Positions 40,843 to 50,185 of a DNA stretch of 64,000 bases are shown one piece after another. Location: assembly GCA_934248055.1 (NCBI GenBank), contig CAKQKI010000005.1:48816-112815 (forward strand), given 5' to 3'. The position numbers and the translations under genes were made by a program. Positions within the stretch are counted from its first letter, which is position 1, and every line of letters begins with the position of its first letter. The notes beneath the pieces are model-generated. The model saw only the letters and a list, made by a program, of their open reading frames with translations, did not search any database and was not told the DNA's origin. The stretch is from an uncultured Clostridia bacterium. GTDB taxonomy: Bacteria > Bacillota > Clostridia > Christensenellales > Borkfalkiaceae.

Positions 40843-41568
40843 TCACAACTCCTTAACGCGATTTTTATATAATCGGACGAGCGCGTCGTTTTTATCTGCG
40901 TTTTCTTTCAGATTGCCGCTGCCGAATACGTGCGGAACGTAACCGCGGCTAACGCATTTTTTTTCGGCTCTTACGAGCAAATCCTGCACGATGAAAGACG
41001 ATAACACGGTAGACGAAGGTCCCGTTTTTACGGTATCGGTAAGATTAACCAGAGCGTCTCCCCGCGGCGCGAGATTATCGAGAAAAACGTCGCAAACGTC
41101 TTTAAGTCGTTTGTGGGACGAATGACGCGATTTTACGTCGTTGTATTCCGAAGACCCTACTCCTATAACGAACGCGCCTTTTTCCTTTCCTTCTATCGCC
41201 GCTTCTACGGGCGCGCCGTTTATGCCCGACGTGGAAATAACCACGAGCGCGTCGTTTTTTTTGAGAGAAGCGTCGTCGAATAATCCTTTTACGCTGTTTT
41301 CGCTCTTTTCGAGTTTACTGCTTTCGCTTGCCGAAAGGTGCAGCATAAGTTCGGGTTTTAAAACGGGTTTTATGCACGCAAGCCCGCCCGCGCGATAAAA
41401 ACAATCGAGCGCGATAAGGTGAGAATGACCGCAGCCGAACATATTTATCAAGCCGCCGCCTTCTATCACGAAAGATAATTTTTCCGCCGCTTTTTCAAGC
41501 GATTTTTCGTTTTTTTCAATCAGTTTGCCCGCCAAAGAAAGCAGTTTGCGGGAATATTCGTCAATCAT
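40843..41568 (-). CDS. SIS-domain phosphosugar-binding protein 2
   Basis: A 241-residue protein of the COG4821/UPF0309 type. It has INMFGCGHSHLIALDCFYRAGGLA (substrate loop), ALVVISTSGINGAPVEAAIEGKEKGAFVIGV (SIS core) and a C-terminal helix. SIS domains isomerise or sense phosphosugars. It is paralogous to the preceding SIS gene with a 4-nt overlap, and carries the usual STSG loop that the partner has changed. Confidence 0.88.
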   Translation of the reverse strand: MIDEYSRKLLSLAGKLIEKNEKSLEKAAEKLSFVIEGGGLINMFGCGHSHLIALDCFYRAGGLACIKPVLKPELMLHLSASESSKLEKSENSVKGLFDDASLKKNDALVVISTSGINGAPVEAAIEGKEKGAFVIGVGSSEYNDVKSRHSSHKRLKDVCDVFLDNLAPRGDALVNLTDTVKTGPSSTVLSSFIVQDLLVRAEKKCVSRGYVPHVFGSGNLKENADKNDALVRLYKNRVKEL

Positions 41569-42317
41569 AACATTTTTATCCGCGGACGATATTTTTTAAG
41601 CATTTCCGCATTTTTTTCGTCGCCGCCCGGAACGTTTGCGCTCGACCAGCACGGCGGGGTTATTTTTCTTTTCACGCATTCTTCTACCGTCGCTATTTCT
41701 ATTAAATGCGCGATATAAAAATCGACTACGTTAGATATGGGGGCAATGGGAGTTTCAAAGCCGTCCACTTTTATAACGGCGTCGCCGACGGGGTTATAGT
41801 CGTCTATTTTAATATCCGCGTAATCAAACAGGTTTTTGCCGTTGGGATGGCGTATAAAATGGTCTTTCGGCATTTTTTCCTGCCATTCTCCGCTTGCCAC
41901 CGCTATTATCTTAACCCCGCGTTTTTTCGCTTCTTCGGCTGCGTCTATGGTGGCGGGGTTTATACCTATGTTGTGAAAGATTATAAGAACGTCGTCTTTT
42001 TTAAGGTCGTAATATTTAAGTATCGCCGAGCCGTAATTCACCGTTCTTTCGAGTTCGAGATATTTAAGCGCCTGATTGAAAACCGAAAGCCCCGTTTCCA
42101 TTATCGGATTTACATTCGCAAGTCCGCCGGCGCGAAAAAACATTTCTCCCATGCAAAGCGTAGTATGTCCGCCGCCCGCATAAACGTTTATAAGTTTGTC
42201 TTTTTCGACGGCGTCGGCAAGCATTACTGCCGCCGCTTTTATGTTTGCCGTTTGTTTTTCGTTTACTTTATTAAGATTTTCTATAACTTTTTCGTAGTAT
42301 TTTTTTAAATTATCCAT
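41565..42317 (-). CDS. SIS-domain phosphosugar-binding protein 1
   Basis: A 250-residue paralogue of the next gene. NVYAGGGHTTLCMGEMFFRAGGLANVNPI aligns with the partner's GCGHSH loop, and the core reads VLIIFHNIGINPATIDAAEEAKKRGVKIIAV, where HNIG replaces STSG. The two subunits may form a heteromer or act on different phosphosugars. It begins 12 nt after the GntR-LacI regulator gene with a GGAG-type SD. Confidence 0.88.
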   Translation of the reverse strand: MDNLKKYYEKVIENLNKVNEKQTANIKAAAVMLADAVEKDKLINVYAGGGHTTLCMGEMFFRAGGLANVNPIMETGLSVFNQALKYLELERTVNYGSAILKYYDLKKDDVLIIFHNIGINPATIDAAEEAKKRGVKIIAVASGEWQEKMPKDHFIRHPNGKNLFDYADIKIDDYNPVGDAVIKVDGFETPIAPISNVVDFYIAHLIEIATVEECVKRKITPPCWSSANVPGGDEKNAEMLKKYRPRIKML

Positions 42318-42329
42318 TACGCCGCTCCT

Positions 42330-43385
42330 TTAATTTTCCGTTTTTTTAACCGAATTTTTTTTGTATACGAAAAACGGAATAACCCGCGCTTTTTTAGGCG
42401 CGTCGTCGCCCGCTATTCTCGTTTTTGCAAGTTCCACCGCTTCCTTTGCCATTTCGCGCACGGAATAAGCGATGGTCGTGATTTTAATCTTGTCTTCGGG
42501 GATAGGAAGATTGTCGCACCCTACTATACCTATCTTTTCAGGCACTCCGTAACCGTTTTTTCTGCACGTTTCGAGTACGCGGTTTGCAAGAATGTCGTGA
42601 TAACAGAACAGACCTATACTCTTATCGGAGTTTTTGCTCACCAACTCTCTTATTTTATACGGAAGATCTTCGGTATCCCCTATTTTTATAAGGTCGCTTT
42701 CGTTAAATTCCACTCCGAGTTCTTTCGTCCGACTTATAAAGCCCGCAACGCGCGGATTGTTCTCGTCTATCTTGGCTATGCCTATAACGAAAAACTTTTC
42801 GTAACCGCCTTTATAAAGCAAATCGGCGGCTGTTTTACCCGCAAGATGATTGTCTATGGTGATTTTGTCGTAAATATTCGTTTCGGTGTCGGTAGCGACG
42901 AGAATAACGGGATACGTTCTTCTTCTAAAATTCTTTTCCGACGACCACGGCGCGACTATCGCCGCTTCCACTCCTAATTTTTCAAAGCAATCGAGAGCGT
43001 TTTTAAACCCGAAATCTTTGCTTTCGGTCATAAGTATTGCGTTATAACCGCTCGCGCAGACGAAAAATTGTATGTTTTTTGCTAATATCGCAAAAAACAT
43101 ATTCTGAATATCCGGCACAAAAACGCCTATAAACCCGCTTTTCTTACGGCGAAGGCACAGCGCGCTGTCTTTTCCTATTTCCCGATGATAAAGATAATTT
43201 TTGTTACCTTTCGTAACTATCAGATTTTTTTCGCGCAACGCGTCGATAACCGATTTTGCGGTGGCGGGGGATACTCCGAGTTTTGCAGATAACCCTCTTA
43301 TCGACGGAAAAACAGAACCCGCGTTCCCGTAAACTCCGCTAAAAATATCTTCGATTACGGCGTTCAATAATTTATCTCTTTTCAT
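42330..43385 (-). CDS. GntR-LacI hybrid transcription regulator
   Basis: A 351-residue regulator. The N-terminal GntR winged helix (about 1-75, with FPSIRGLSAKLGVSPATAKSVIDALREKNLI) is joined to a LacI/periplasmic-binding-type sensor (about 82-345, with GFIGVFVPDIQNMFF, NHLAGKTAADLLYKGG and IGIVGCDNLPIPE). Such AraR-like hybrids bind operators and release them upon sugar binding. It is the only regulator in the 34-kb operon and its most likely controller. Overlaps the upstream oxidoreductase gene by 4 nt. Confidence 0.92.
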   Translation of the reverse strand: MKRDKLLNAVIEDIFSGVYGNAGSVFPSIRGLSAKLGVSPATAKSVIDALREKNLIVTKGNKNYLYHREIGKDSALCLRRKKSGFIGVFVPDIQNMFFAILAKNIQFFVCASGYNAILMTESKDFGFKNALDCFEKLGVEAAIVAPWSSEKNFRRRTYPVILVATDTETNIYDKITIDNHLAGKTAADLLYKGGYEKFFVIGIAKIDENNPRVAGFISRTKELGVEFNESDLIKIGDTEDLPYKIRELVSKNSDKSIGLFCYHDILANRVLETCRKNGYGVPEKIGIVGCDNLPIPEDKIKITTIAYSVREMAKEAVELAKTRIAGDDAPKKARVIPFFVYKKNSVKKTEN

Positions 43386-44494
43386 TGCGGTTTTACCGTT
43401 TTACCCGTAGACATGCTCTCGTAAGCCGCGTTCATCGCCCGAATAATTTCGATATGCGATTCAAGGCTCGTGGTTAAATCTTCGCCCGCTTCTTTTCGTA
43501 TTCTCCGCACGAAATTATGCAGAAAAATTCTGCGCGTATCGCTGAACGACGCGCCCGACGATCCCCAATGTTTGAAATCTTCGCTCGGAAGATACATCGC
43601 CTGATACCCTTTCGCGCCGTAAACGTCGGCAATTATGCTGCCCTTTTCGCCGTGTACGGCAAGTTCCACTTCCACCGTTCGCGGGTATTTGGCAAAATCG
43701 TCGTTTACTCTTTTGAAAATCTGCTTTTCCTTGTTGCCGTAAGACGGGTCGAGAGAAAATATAACGCCGTTTTTAAGCCGACCGAGAATGGAAAGACAGT
43801 CTTCCACTTCCGCGTCTTCGCGCAGATTAGGAGCGGCTTCGGCATAGATGAAATCGTAGTCAGAATCGAAAATAAACCTTGCAAGGTCGAAAATATGCGG
43901 GTGATCGGTAAGCGCGCCGCCGCGGTATCTGTAATCGTTACAGTCGTTCGGTTTCAGTTTTACGCGCTTTCCGTAAATTTCTTCGGGAGTGTTCATCCAG
44001 GGATTCCACCACATAGGAAAGTGCGAATAGTTGTAAGCGTGAAAAGAAAGCGGCTTTCCTATCGCGCCCTGAGAAACAAGTTCTTTAATCCGCAATATTT
44101 CGGCGCGCCAGCGCATTTCGAGTTCTATCGCGACCTGGATGCCGTATTTTCTTTTAAGGGCAAGCATTTCTTCGTATTCTTCAAGGTCCATGGTAGGCAC
44201 TTTCATGGAAATAACGTGAATTCCCCTTTCCGCGCAAAGCCTGAATTGTTCAAGATGCATTCTGTTCGTTCCGCCGCATACGGCAAGTTCGACTTCGGGA
44301 TGCTCGTTTAAAAGTTGCTCGTCGGAATAATATTGCGGAACGTTTTTATACTTTCCGCGCCCTATCTGAACGGGGTTGCCGGGCGTAAACGACACCGCCG
44401 CAATATTGAAAAGCGGGTCTATACGCATGGCGTCTGCAATATACGGAACGTGTCCGTTATCGAACCTTAATATGGCAACGTTTACTTTTTTCAT
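43382..44494 (-). CDS. Gfo/Idh/MocA-family oxidoreductase
   Basis: A 370-residue protein. The N-terminal nucleotide domain lacks a perfect GxGxxG (VAILRFDNGHVPYIADAM). It has AVCGGTNRMHLEQFRLCAERGIHVISMKVP at the EKP region (MKVP, Lys kept) and a C-terminal substrate domain with YRGGALTDHPHIFDLARFIF, the family's His-containing active site. It would oxidise or epimerise a sugar derivative with NAD(P). The altered nucleotide loop is odd. Coupled by 4-nt overlaps to both neighbours. Confidence 0.87.
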   Translation of the reverse strand: MKKVNVAILRFDNGHVPYIADAMRIDPLFNIAAVSFTPGNPVQIGRGKYKNVPQYYSDEQLLNEHPEVELAVCGGTNRMHLEQFRLCAERGIHVISMKVPTMDLEEYEEMLALKRKYGIQVAIELEMRWRAEILRIKELVSQGAIGKPLSFHAYNYSHFPMWWNPWMNTPEEIYGKRVKLKPNDCNDYRYRGGALTDHPHIFDLARFIFDSDYDFIYAEAAPNLREDAEVEDCLSILGRLKNGVIFSLDPSYGNKEKQIFKRVNDDFAKYPRTVEVELAVHGEKGSIIADVYGAKGYQAMYLPSEDFKHWGSSGASFSDTRRIFLHNFVRRIRKEAGEDLTTSLESHIEIIRAMNAAYESMSTGKTVKPQ

Positions 44495-45231
44495 ACGTTT
44501 ACCTCCGCAATTCCGCTTTCGAGTTTTTTTCTTACTCTGTCAGTAAGTTCCGTAAGTTTTAAATATCTTTTTAAAATATCTTCTTTATCGTCCGCGCCGA
44601 CGAGCATATAATAAACGCTCGAAACAGCCGCAAGTTCGTCAAGATTAAGACCGTAAAGATCGACGCTTCCGTCCGAAAACGTTTCGGGATTTTTGCCGTT
44701 TCTGAAAAGATACACCGCTTCGGGAGCAAGTTTATGACCTATGGGCTGATCGCTTACGAACCCGTGCGACGCAAACATTTTTCTCTTCCCCTGCGGAGTA
44801 CACTCTTCGGGCATAACCGCCGCAAGTTCCAGCGTAGATATGCCGCCGCACTTATGATCGAGTACGGCGTTTACGGTATTCCCGTTTTTCAGCGCGAAAA
44901 CGTGCGATATTTCGCTTTCGAAAAACCATTCGCATATCTCCGCTTCGCGGAAAAAGAGTTCGTATACGGAAACGTCTTTTCCTTCGTAAACGGAACATTT
45001 CATGTGCGATCTGTCGCCTATGCTGCGCGCGGCTTTTCCCTGCATTCCGCAAAGCGCGCTCACGTTTCTCCAGTAAAACACGGGGTATTCTTTGCCGTTT
45101 ATCTTAACGAATTCATGGTGATACCCGTCTTTTCTGAGATAAAACTCAAAATCTTCTGCAACGCTACGCTCGTATATGTCGAGTATTTTTTTTACGCCGT
45201 CGTTTACGGCGCGTTCGTCTACTTTACGCAT
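44491..45231 (-). CDS. Protein of unknown function, partner of Gfo/Idh/MocA protein
   Basis: A 246-residue soluble protein that I cannot assign to a family. It is mixed alpha/beta, with an ordered core around YPVFYWRNVSALCGMQGKAA, VNAVLDHKCGGISTLELAAV and FVSDQPIGHKLAPEAVYLFR. The part resembling a beta-sheet substrate domain may be related to the C-terminal half of Gfo/Idh/MocA enzymes, but this is weak. The 4-nt overlap with the oxidoreductase gene argues for a joint function. Confidence 0.7.
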   Translation of the reverse strand: MRKVDERAVNDGVKKILDIYERSVAEDFEFYLRKDGYHHEFVKINGKEYPVFYWRNVSALCGMQGKAARSIGDRSHMKCSVYEGKDVSVYELFFREAEICEWFFESEISHVFALKNGNTVNAVLDHKCGGISTLELAAVMPEECTPQGKRKMFASHGFVSDQPIGHKLAPEAVYLFRNGKNPETFSDGSVDLYGLNLDELAAVSSVYYMLVGADDKEDILKRYLKLTELTDRVRKKLESGIAEVNV

Positions 45232-45239
45232 GATACTCC

Positions 45240-46271
45240 TTATTTTTTAAGAACTCTTTTGTAATTTCTGCCTATATTGTCCCACAATTCTATAGGATCT
45301 TTCGCCGCGACCGAAGTTCCGTAACCGCCGCGATACGTCCAGGTGGCAAGCCTGTCGACGCCGAGTTCTTCATACATATCAACGACTTTATCTATCTGAG
45401 AAAAATCTTCGGGGCGTTTATTGTAACCCATAATCCAGCGTTCGCTTTCTTTGCCGTATTTTTTAGCCATGGCAACGGTTTTTTCGGTAATTTCTTTAAA
45501 GAAACTTTCGGGAAGCGACCAGTTGATGATAGTCGTTGAGAACACGTCGAAATAAGGGCATGCCGCCACCATATCCCAGTTATCGTAACCGCGCATTTCG
45601 GTAACGTAATAGTTATTGACGGTTGCGTGAACGCAGCACGTTATTTCAAGCCGCGGATTATATTCTTTTAACGCTTTCGAGCAGTCCGCAAGAGTTTTTA
45701 ACGCTTCGCGCCAACGGAACTGCTTGACGTCGTCGTTCATAAACCGTGGCATTTCATAGCCGTAATAATCTTCGAATTTTTTCATACATTCGGGGCAACG
45801 GCACGACCAGTCGTCGCCCGCGCCGCCGGTAATCGACGCGTAAGACTTAGGATACGCATAATGCGGTTCGTCCCAGAAAAACCCGTCTATTTCGGTGTTT
45901 TTTGCAAGTTTAAGGCATATCCCCGTAAAATAATCTCTGAACGCGTTCGTGTTAAAGCACGCCGCGTTTAAAACTTCGCCCGTATACGCCGAAACCTGAC
46001 GGTGGCGGATATTATTCTGTAAAAACAGCGAAACCTGTTCTCCGCCGAAATATTTGCCTATGCCCCAGGTATCCGCTATACAGCGAAGCCCCGCTTTGTG
46101 TGCGGTTTTAACGATTTCGTTGATATTCGGAAACCAGAAATCCATATCGAATTCCGTTATCGCGAGAATAACGGTGTCGCAACCGTGTTCTTTCATCTCT
46201 AAAAAGTCTTTTTCGGCATGCTCTACGTAATTGAAACCGTAATAACTTACCGCAGTATGCTTTATTGCCAT
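45240..46271 (-). CDS. Putative TIM-barrel glycoside hydrolase
   Basis: A 343-residue cytosolic protein with a (beta/alpha)8 pattern: AVSYYGFNYVEHAEKDFLEM, TVILAITEFDM, and EIDGFFWDEPHYA with the candidate catalytic Glu135 at the end of strand 4. A C157-x-C159-x2-C162 knuckle (CRCPECMKKF) follows, as in several hydrolase clades where it binds zinc. The WDEP motif and the knuckle suggest a retaining or uronate-type hydrolase related to the DUF4838 proteins encoded just upstream. No defined GH family can be given by eye. Confidence 0.7.
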   Translation of the reverse strand: MAIKHTAVSYYGFNYVEHAEKDFLEMKEHGCDTVILAITEFDMDFWFPNINEIVKTAHKAGLRCIADTWGIGKYFGGEQVSLFLQNNIRHRQVSAYTGEVLNAACFNTNAFRDYFTGICLKLAKNTEIDGFFWDEPHYAYPKSYASITGGAGDDWSCRCPECMKKFEDYYGYEMPRFMNDDVKQFRWREALKTLADCSKALKEYNPRLEITCCVHATVNNYYVTEMRGYDNWDMVAACPYFDVFSTTIINWSLPESFFKEITEKTVAMAKKYGKESERWIMGYNKRPEDFSQIDKVVDMYEELGVDRLATWTYRGGYGTSVAAKDPIELWDNIGRNYKRVLKK

Positions 46272-46282
46272 AAAATCTCCTG

Positions 46283-48151
46283 TTAAATATTGTATTTATT
46301 GCGCCAGGCGGCGATTTCGAGCGACGCGCTTTTTTTTCTCGGTCGCTCTGTTTTTTTAATTCTTTCGAATAAATTTATTCTGCTTTTTAACTCCGACGGG
46401 CTGAACTCGTCGCCGTAAAGATCGATAAGCGCAAACAGCGGAAATTGATATTCCACGTCGAGTCTGTCGAAAAGTTCTTTTTTTTCGTATTCCGACAGGT
46501 CGCTTTCTCTTACCTTTTTATACCCTTTTAAAAATTCTTTTTCATACGCCGAAAGGTCTTCTTTCGAGAATATTTCTTTCGTTACGTAGTCGTCGTGCGT
46601 GTGAAGATACCCGCCCGAAGCGACGTAATTATCGTAAGTTTTATATAAAAGTTCGCGATACTTTTTAATTTCTTCGGCGGCGCATTTATAATAATTTTCT
46701 ATAAAATCGTCCGCTTCCGTTTCGTAATCGCGCGATAAATCCCACATAAGCCGCGGTCTTACGTAATCGTCGAGAGCAAGCAGCGGTATATTGTCGGCGC
46801 GCGAAGTGCCTTGCGAAAAAATATCGATTGCGTGCATTTTTTTATACAGAACGAGATTTTCTTTTACCGCTTTCGCAACGGGATACGGCGCGATGGGCGA
46901 ACCGTAATTCATTCTGTAATCCCATATCGCAACGTTTTCTGCCACGTTTTTCCAACTAAGCATTATCTGCCTTGACGGAGTGTTTCCTTTGGTAACGTTT
47001 TTTTCGGAAATAAGCGGATGATAATAATCGGCGTGAATCGGAGCGATTCTTACCACCACGTTATTTCTTCCCTTAACCGTTTCGTCTACGGGGTAATACT
47101 TTCCGTTTTTTTCATAAACGGGCGCGTTTTCTATCGCAGAATACGCAAAAGTAACGATATAAATCTGCCTTTCGGGAGCGTTTTTCAATCTCCACTTTTC
47201 AACTTCGTCTGCCACGGCGTTGGTAAATCTCATGGCAACGCCCGAGCGGGTATATTTTTGAGCGTCTTTTCTGCACGTCGGGCAATCGCAGAAATACGGA
47301 TTATCCGCCATTCCGAGCATAAAAAACTTTTTGTCTTTTTCTTTTGCGATATACTCGTTTATAAGGTTTTTGACGAACGTTTTAAGCGCGCCGTTTTCAT
47401 CGCTTGCGCCGTATAGCGCCGAAGAATAACAAAGTTGAGTATTCTCCTTCACGAAATCGAATTTTTCGTCTTCATTTAAAGACGAATAATCCGCGCCGCC
47501 GTGAACGTAATACCAGCCTTTATCGGCGTATTTTTCATACGGCAGAATCTGAAAGGGAATAGACATATCGTGGAGCGTCGACCAGTAACTTCCGGTAGCG
47601 TAAATTTCGCTTGCGGGCGAATTCAGATTGTTAACTTTCCGATAAACTCTCGCAAGAGATACGTCCTGCATTGTAAAATTCGCGGTGCAAACCGTTCTCC
47701 CTTTAAATTCGGGGGCGCAAAGATATTCCGAAGCACTGAGTTTTACAAAATCTTTTTTAATGATTTTTTCCGCGTTTTCGGAATATCTTCTATACCCGTA
47801 GAATTTTTCGGCAAATTCCGCAACTCCGTATAAAACCGCGTAATCGACGTCGGAAAATATGAAAATTCCACCCTTTTTCACAGACAGCATAAACCCGTCG
47901 TGATTGTATTTTTCAACGGGAATTTCACGCCTTTTTTCAGCCGATATTTTTGTTTTTCCTATCGATATAAAAGGCTTTTCGGCGTTGAATTCGCTTTCGT
48001 AAACAACCGCAAAACCGTTTCTTACGCCGCACACCTTGCTCGTTACGGAATTCAATTCCGTAGCCGCAAGGAAGTCGTACTTCGTAGGGTTATCGGGTAA
48101 AACCACGGTGTAATCGGTCGCGCCGTTTTTAATTAAATAAAACTCGTTCAT
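46283..48151 (-). CDS. Cytosolic DUF4838 alpha-glucuronidase-like protein
   Basis: A 622-residue protein without signal peptide. The N-terminal part resembles the GH67 N-domain, then the DUF4838 core with FFMLGMADNPYFCDCPTCRK (zinc-knuckle CxCxxC) and NVVVRIAPIHADYYHP. DUF4838 belongs to the alpha-glucuronidase-like superfamily; activity is not established to my knowledge. It is a paralogue of the upstream lipoprotein but lacks export signals, so it likely processes imported fragments. Its ATG shares one base with the upstream stop (TGATG). Confidence 0.83.
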   Translation of the reverse strand: MNEFYLIKNGATDYTVVLPDNPTKYDFLAATELNSVTSKVCGVRNGFAVVYESEFNAEKPFISIGKTKISAEKRREIPVEKYNHDGFMLSVKKGGIFIFSDVDYAVLYGVAEFAEKFYGYRRYSENAEKIIKKDFVKLSASEYLCAPEFKGRTVCTANFTMQDVSLARVYRKVNNLNSPASEIYATGSYWSTLHDMSIPFQILPYEKYADKGWYYVHGGADYSSLNEDEKFDFVKENTQLCYSSALYGASDENGALKTFVKNLINEYIAKEKDKKFFMLGMADNPYFCDCPTCRKDAQKYTRSGVAMRFTNAVADEVEKWRLKNAPERQIYIVTFAYSAIENAPVYEKNGKYYPVDETVKGRNNVVVRIAPIHADYYHPLISEKNVTKGNTPSRQIMLSWKNVAENVAIWDYRMNYGSPIAPYPVAKAVKENLVLYKKMHAIDIFSQGTSRADNIPLLALDDYVRPRLMWDLSRDYETEADDFIENYYKCAAEEIKKYRELLYKTYDNYVASGGYLHTHDDYVTKEIFSKEDLSAYEKEFLKGYKKVRESDLSEYEKKELFDRLDVEYQFPLFALIDLYGDEFSPSELKSRINLFERIKKTERPRKKSASLEIAAWRNKYNI

Positions 48152-50175
48152 CAGTCGATATTATATCTCTTTTTCCAACTCTGAATACGATCTTTCGCGC
48201 TTTCGTTTTTATACGGAAGGCTGATTGAAACGGATAATATTTTCGCGTATTCTTCTATCGCCGCTTTAAGTTGCTCGCTCGTGTACACGTCGTTGCCGTA
48301 AAGTTCGATGAGCGCGAAACGATAAAACGCGCTTTCTCTGTCAAGCCGTTCTTTCAGCGCTTCGTATTCCGCGGGCGCGGAGTTCTCAATCGCGGCGTAA
48401 GCGTTACGGAAAACGTTTTCTATATTGATAAGCGTTTCTTTCGGCCAGAAAGAAGTAGTTAAAAGCGAATTATATATTTTCGCGTCAAAACCGCTGATTT
48501 TTACAATGTAACTTGCAAAATGCATTTCGAGAAGCGACAGATATTCTTTCATATAACCGCTTGCCGCGCCGTAATAAACTTCGATAAATTCGTCCGCCAG
48601 AGCCTGATAACTCAAATCGGTATCCCACATAAGACGGGAACGGATATAATCGTCCATTCTTCCGAGCGACGTGTTGAAAGTCGCGCCGTTGCCCTGCGTA
48701 AGAACGTCTATAACGCCCATTTCTTTATACGTTTTAAGATTTTTTTGCGCCGAATTCCAGGTCGGGAAAGGAACTATTTTATAATCGAAACTCATTTTAT
48801 AGTCCCAGATCGCAAACTTTTTCGCGCACATTCTCCACTGTTCGATCATATTTGCGGATTGAATGTTGTGATTTTTATCGCTGAACGGATAATAATGGCA
48901 GGAGAATATAGGCGCGATACGAACTATAACGTTATCTTCCGCGATAACGCTATTGTCCGAAGGTGCGTATTTGCCGCTGCTTTCATCTCTTTTTACGGGA
49001 GCGTCTTGCGTGGTAAGGTAAGCGAAAACGACGAGATCTATCTGCCTTTCGGGGCAGTTTTCAAGCCGCCATTTTTCAACGTCTCTCGCTACTTCGTTCA
49101 CAAACCGCATGCAAGTTCCCGTGACGGTATATTTGTCGTTGTCTTTACTGCAATCGTCACAATCGCACACTTCGAGATTGTCCGCCATGCCGAGCATAAA
49201 GAAACTTTTTTCCGGTTCTTTTTCGATATAATCGTGAATAAGGTTGTTTAAAAACGTTTCGTATAAACCGCCCGCTTCGCCTTTTGACGCAAGCGCTTTA
49301 TGATAGCATATCTGAACGGCTTCTTTGATAAGCGTCCACACGTCGCCCTGATAAGAATACTCTTCGTTTGACGGAATAAGCAGCGTTTCCGCTTCGTTTT
49401 CGCGGCCTTTGGCAACGTAATACCAGTCCTTATGTTCGCCGTAATACTTAGCCGCGTTCAATATCTGCATGGGTATAGACTGATCGTTCAATATGCTCCA
49501 CAGTCCGCTGTTGCCGTATTTCTGCGACCAGTTCGTACCCTGATTGTTGTTTTTCATACGCAAACGGTGAAGACCGTCGGCTATTATTTCGGCGGAGAAC
49601 GATATTCTCCCCTGAAAATCGGGAACGTCGATAAGGTCGAAATCGTAAAGCGCAACGTTCGTTGCTTTTTCGTATTTCACGCAGTCCTGAGCGTAATACC
49701 TGTAACCGAGATTTCTCTCCGCAAAACCGTAAACGCCGTTGATTTTACCTGTTTCTTCTTTGGCGTTTATGATAACGGCGTTGCCTTTGCGTTTTATCAT
49801 ATAGCCGTCGTAATTAAAATCTATGCCCGAAACGGTTATGCCCGCCGCCGCGGAAAAAGCCGTGTTCCCGATTGCGATTATTTTATCGTTTTCGGTATAA
49901 ACCGCGCTCTCTTCGTCAATCGGAAGATTTACCCCGGAACTATTAAAGAAAATATTTTTAAGTTCTTCGGCTGCGAATTTTTCGGGTGCCGTAGCGTTTT
50001 TCGGAACTACTATCTTATAATCCGATTTCCCGTTTTCGAGAAGCATAATATCCGTTCTTTTGATAACGTTGCCGTTATTTTTATTTTCTTCGGGTTGAGG
50101 CTTGCACGCAAAAACCGAAGACGCGATAAACACGGTTGCGAGCGATAACGCTATCGCCTTAAATATTTTTTTCAT
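48151..50175 (-). CDS. Extracellular DUF4838 lipoprotein
   Basis: A 674-residue protein with a lipoprotein signal (MKKIFKAIALSLATVFIASS, then lipobox VFAC, Cys24), so it is displayed outside the membrane. The N-terminal GH67N-like domain (about 40-165, GKSDYKIVVPKNATAPEKFA) is followed by DUF4838 with MLGMADNLEVCDCDDCSKD and VIVRIAPIFSCHYYPF. It would start degradation or binding of the glycan at the cell surface; the paralogue downstream acts inside. AAGGAG-type SD. Confidence 0.85.
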   Translation of the reverse strand: MKKIFKAIALSLATVFIASSVFACKPQPEENKNNGNVIKRTDIMLLENGKSDYKIVVPKNATAPEKFAAEELKNIFFNSSGVNLPIDEESAVYTENDKIIAIGNTAFSAAAGITVSGIDFNYDGYMIKRKGNAVIINAKEETGKINGVYGFAERNLGYRYYAQDCVKYEKATNVALYDFDLIDVPDFQGRISFSAEIIADGLHRLRMKNNNQGTNWSQKYGNSGLWSILNDQSIPMQILNAAKYYGEHKDWYYVAKGRENEAETLLIPSNEEYSYQGDVWTLIKEAVQICYHKALASKGEAGGLYETFLNNLIHDYIEKEPEKSFFMLGMADNLEVCDCDDCSKDNDKYTVTGTCMRFVNEVARDVEKWRLENCPERQIDLVVFAYLTTQDAPVKRDESSGKYAPSDNSVIAEDNVIVRIAPIFSCHYYPFSDKNHNIQSANMIEQWRMCAKKFAIWDYKMSFDYKIVPFPTWNSAQKNLKTYKEMGVIDVLTQGNGATFNTSLGRMDDYIRSRLMWDTDLSYQALADEFIEVYYGAASGYMKEYLSLLEMHFASYIVKISGFDAKIYNSLLTTSFWPKETLINIENVFRNAYAAIENSAPAEYEALKERLDRESAFYRFALIELYGNDVYTSEQLKAAIEEYAKILSVSISLPYKNESAKDRIQSWKKRYNID

Positions 50176-50185
50176 ATAAAACTCC

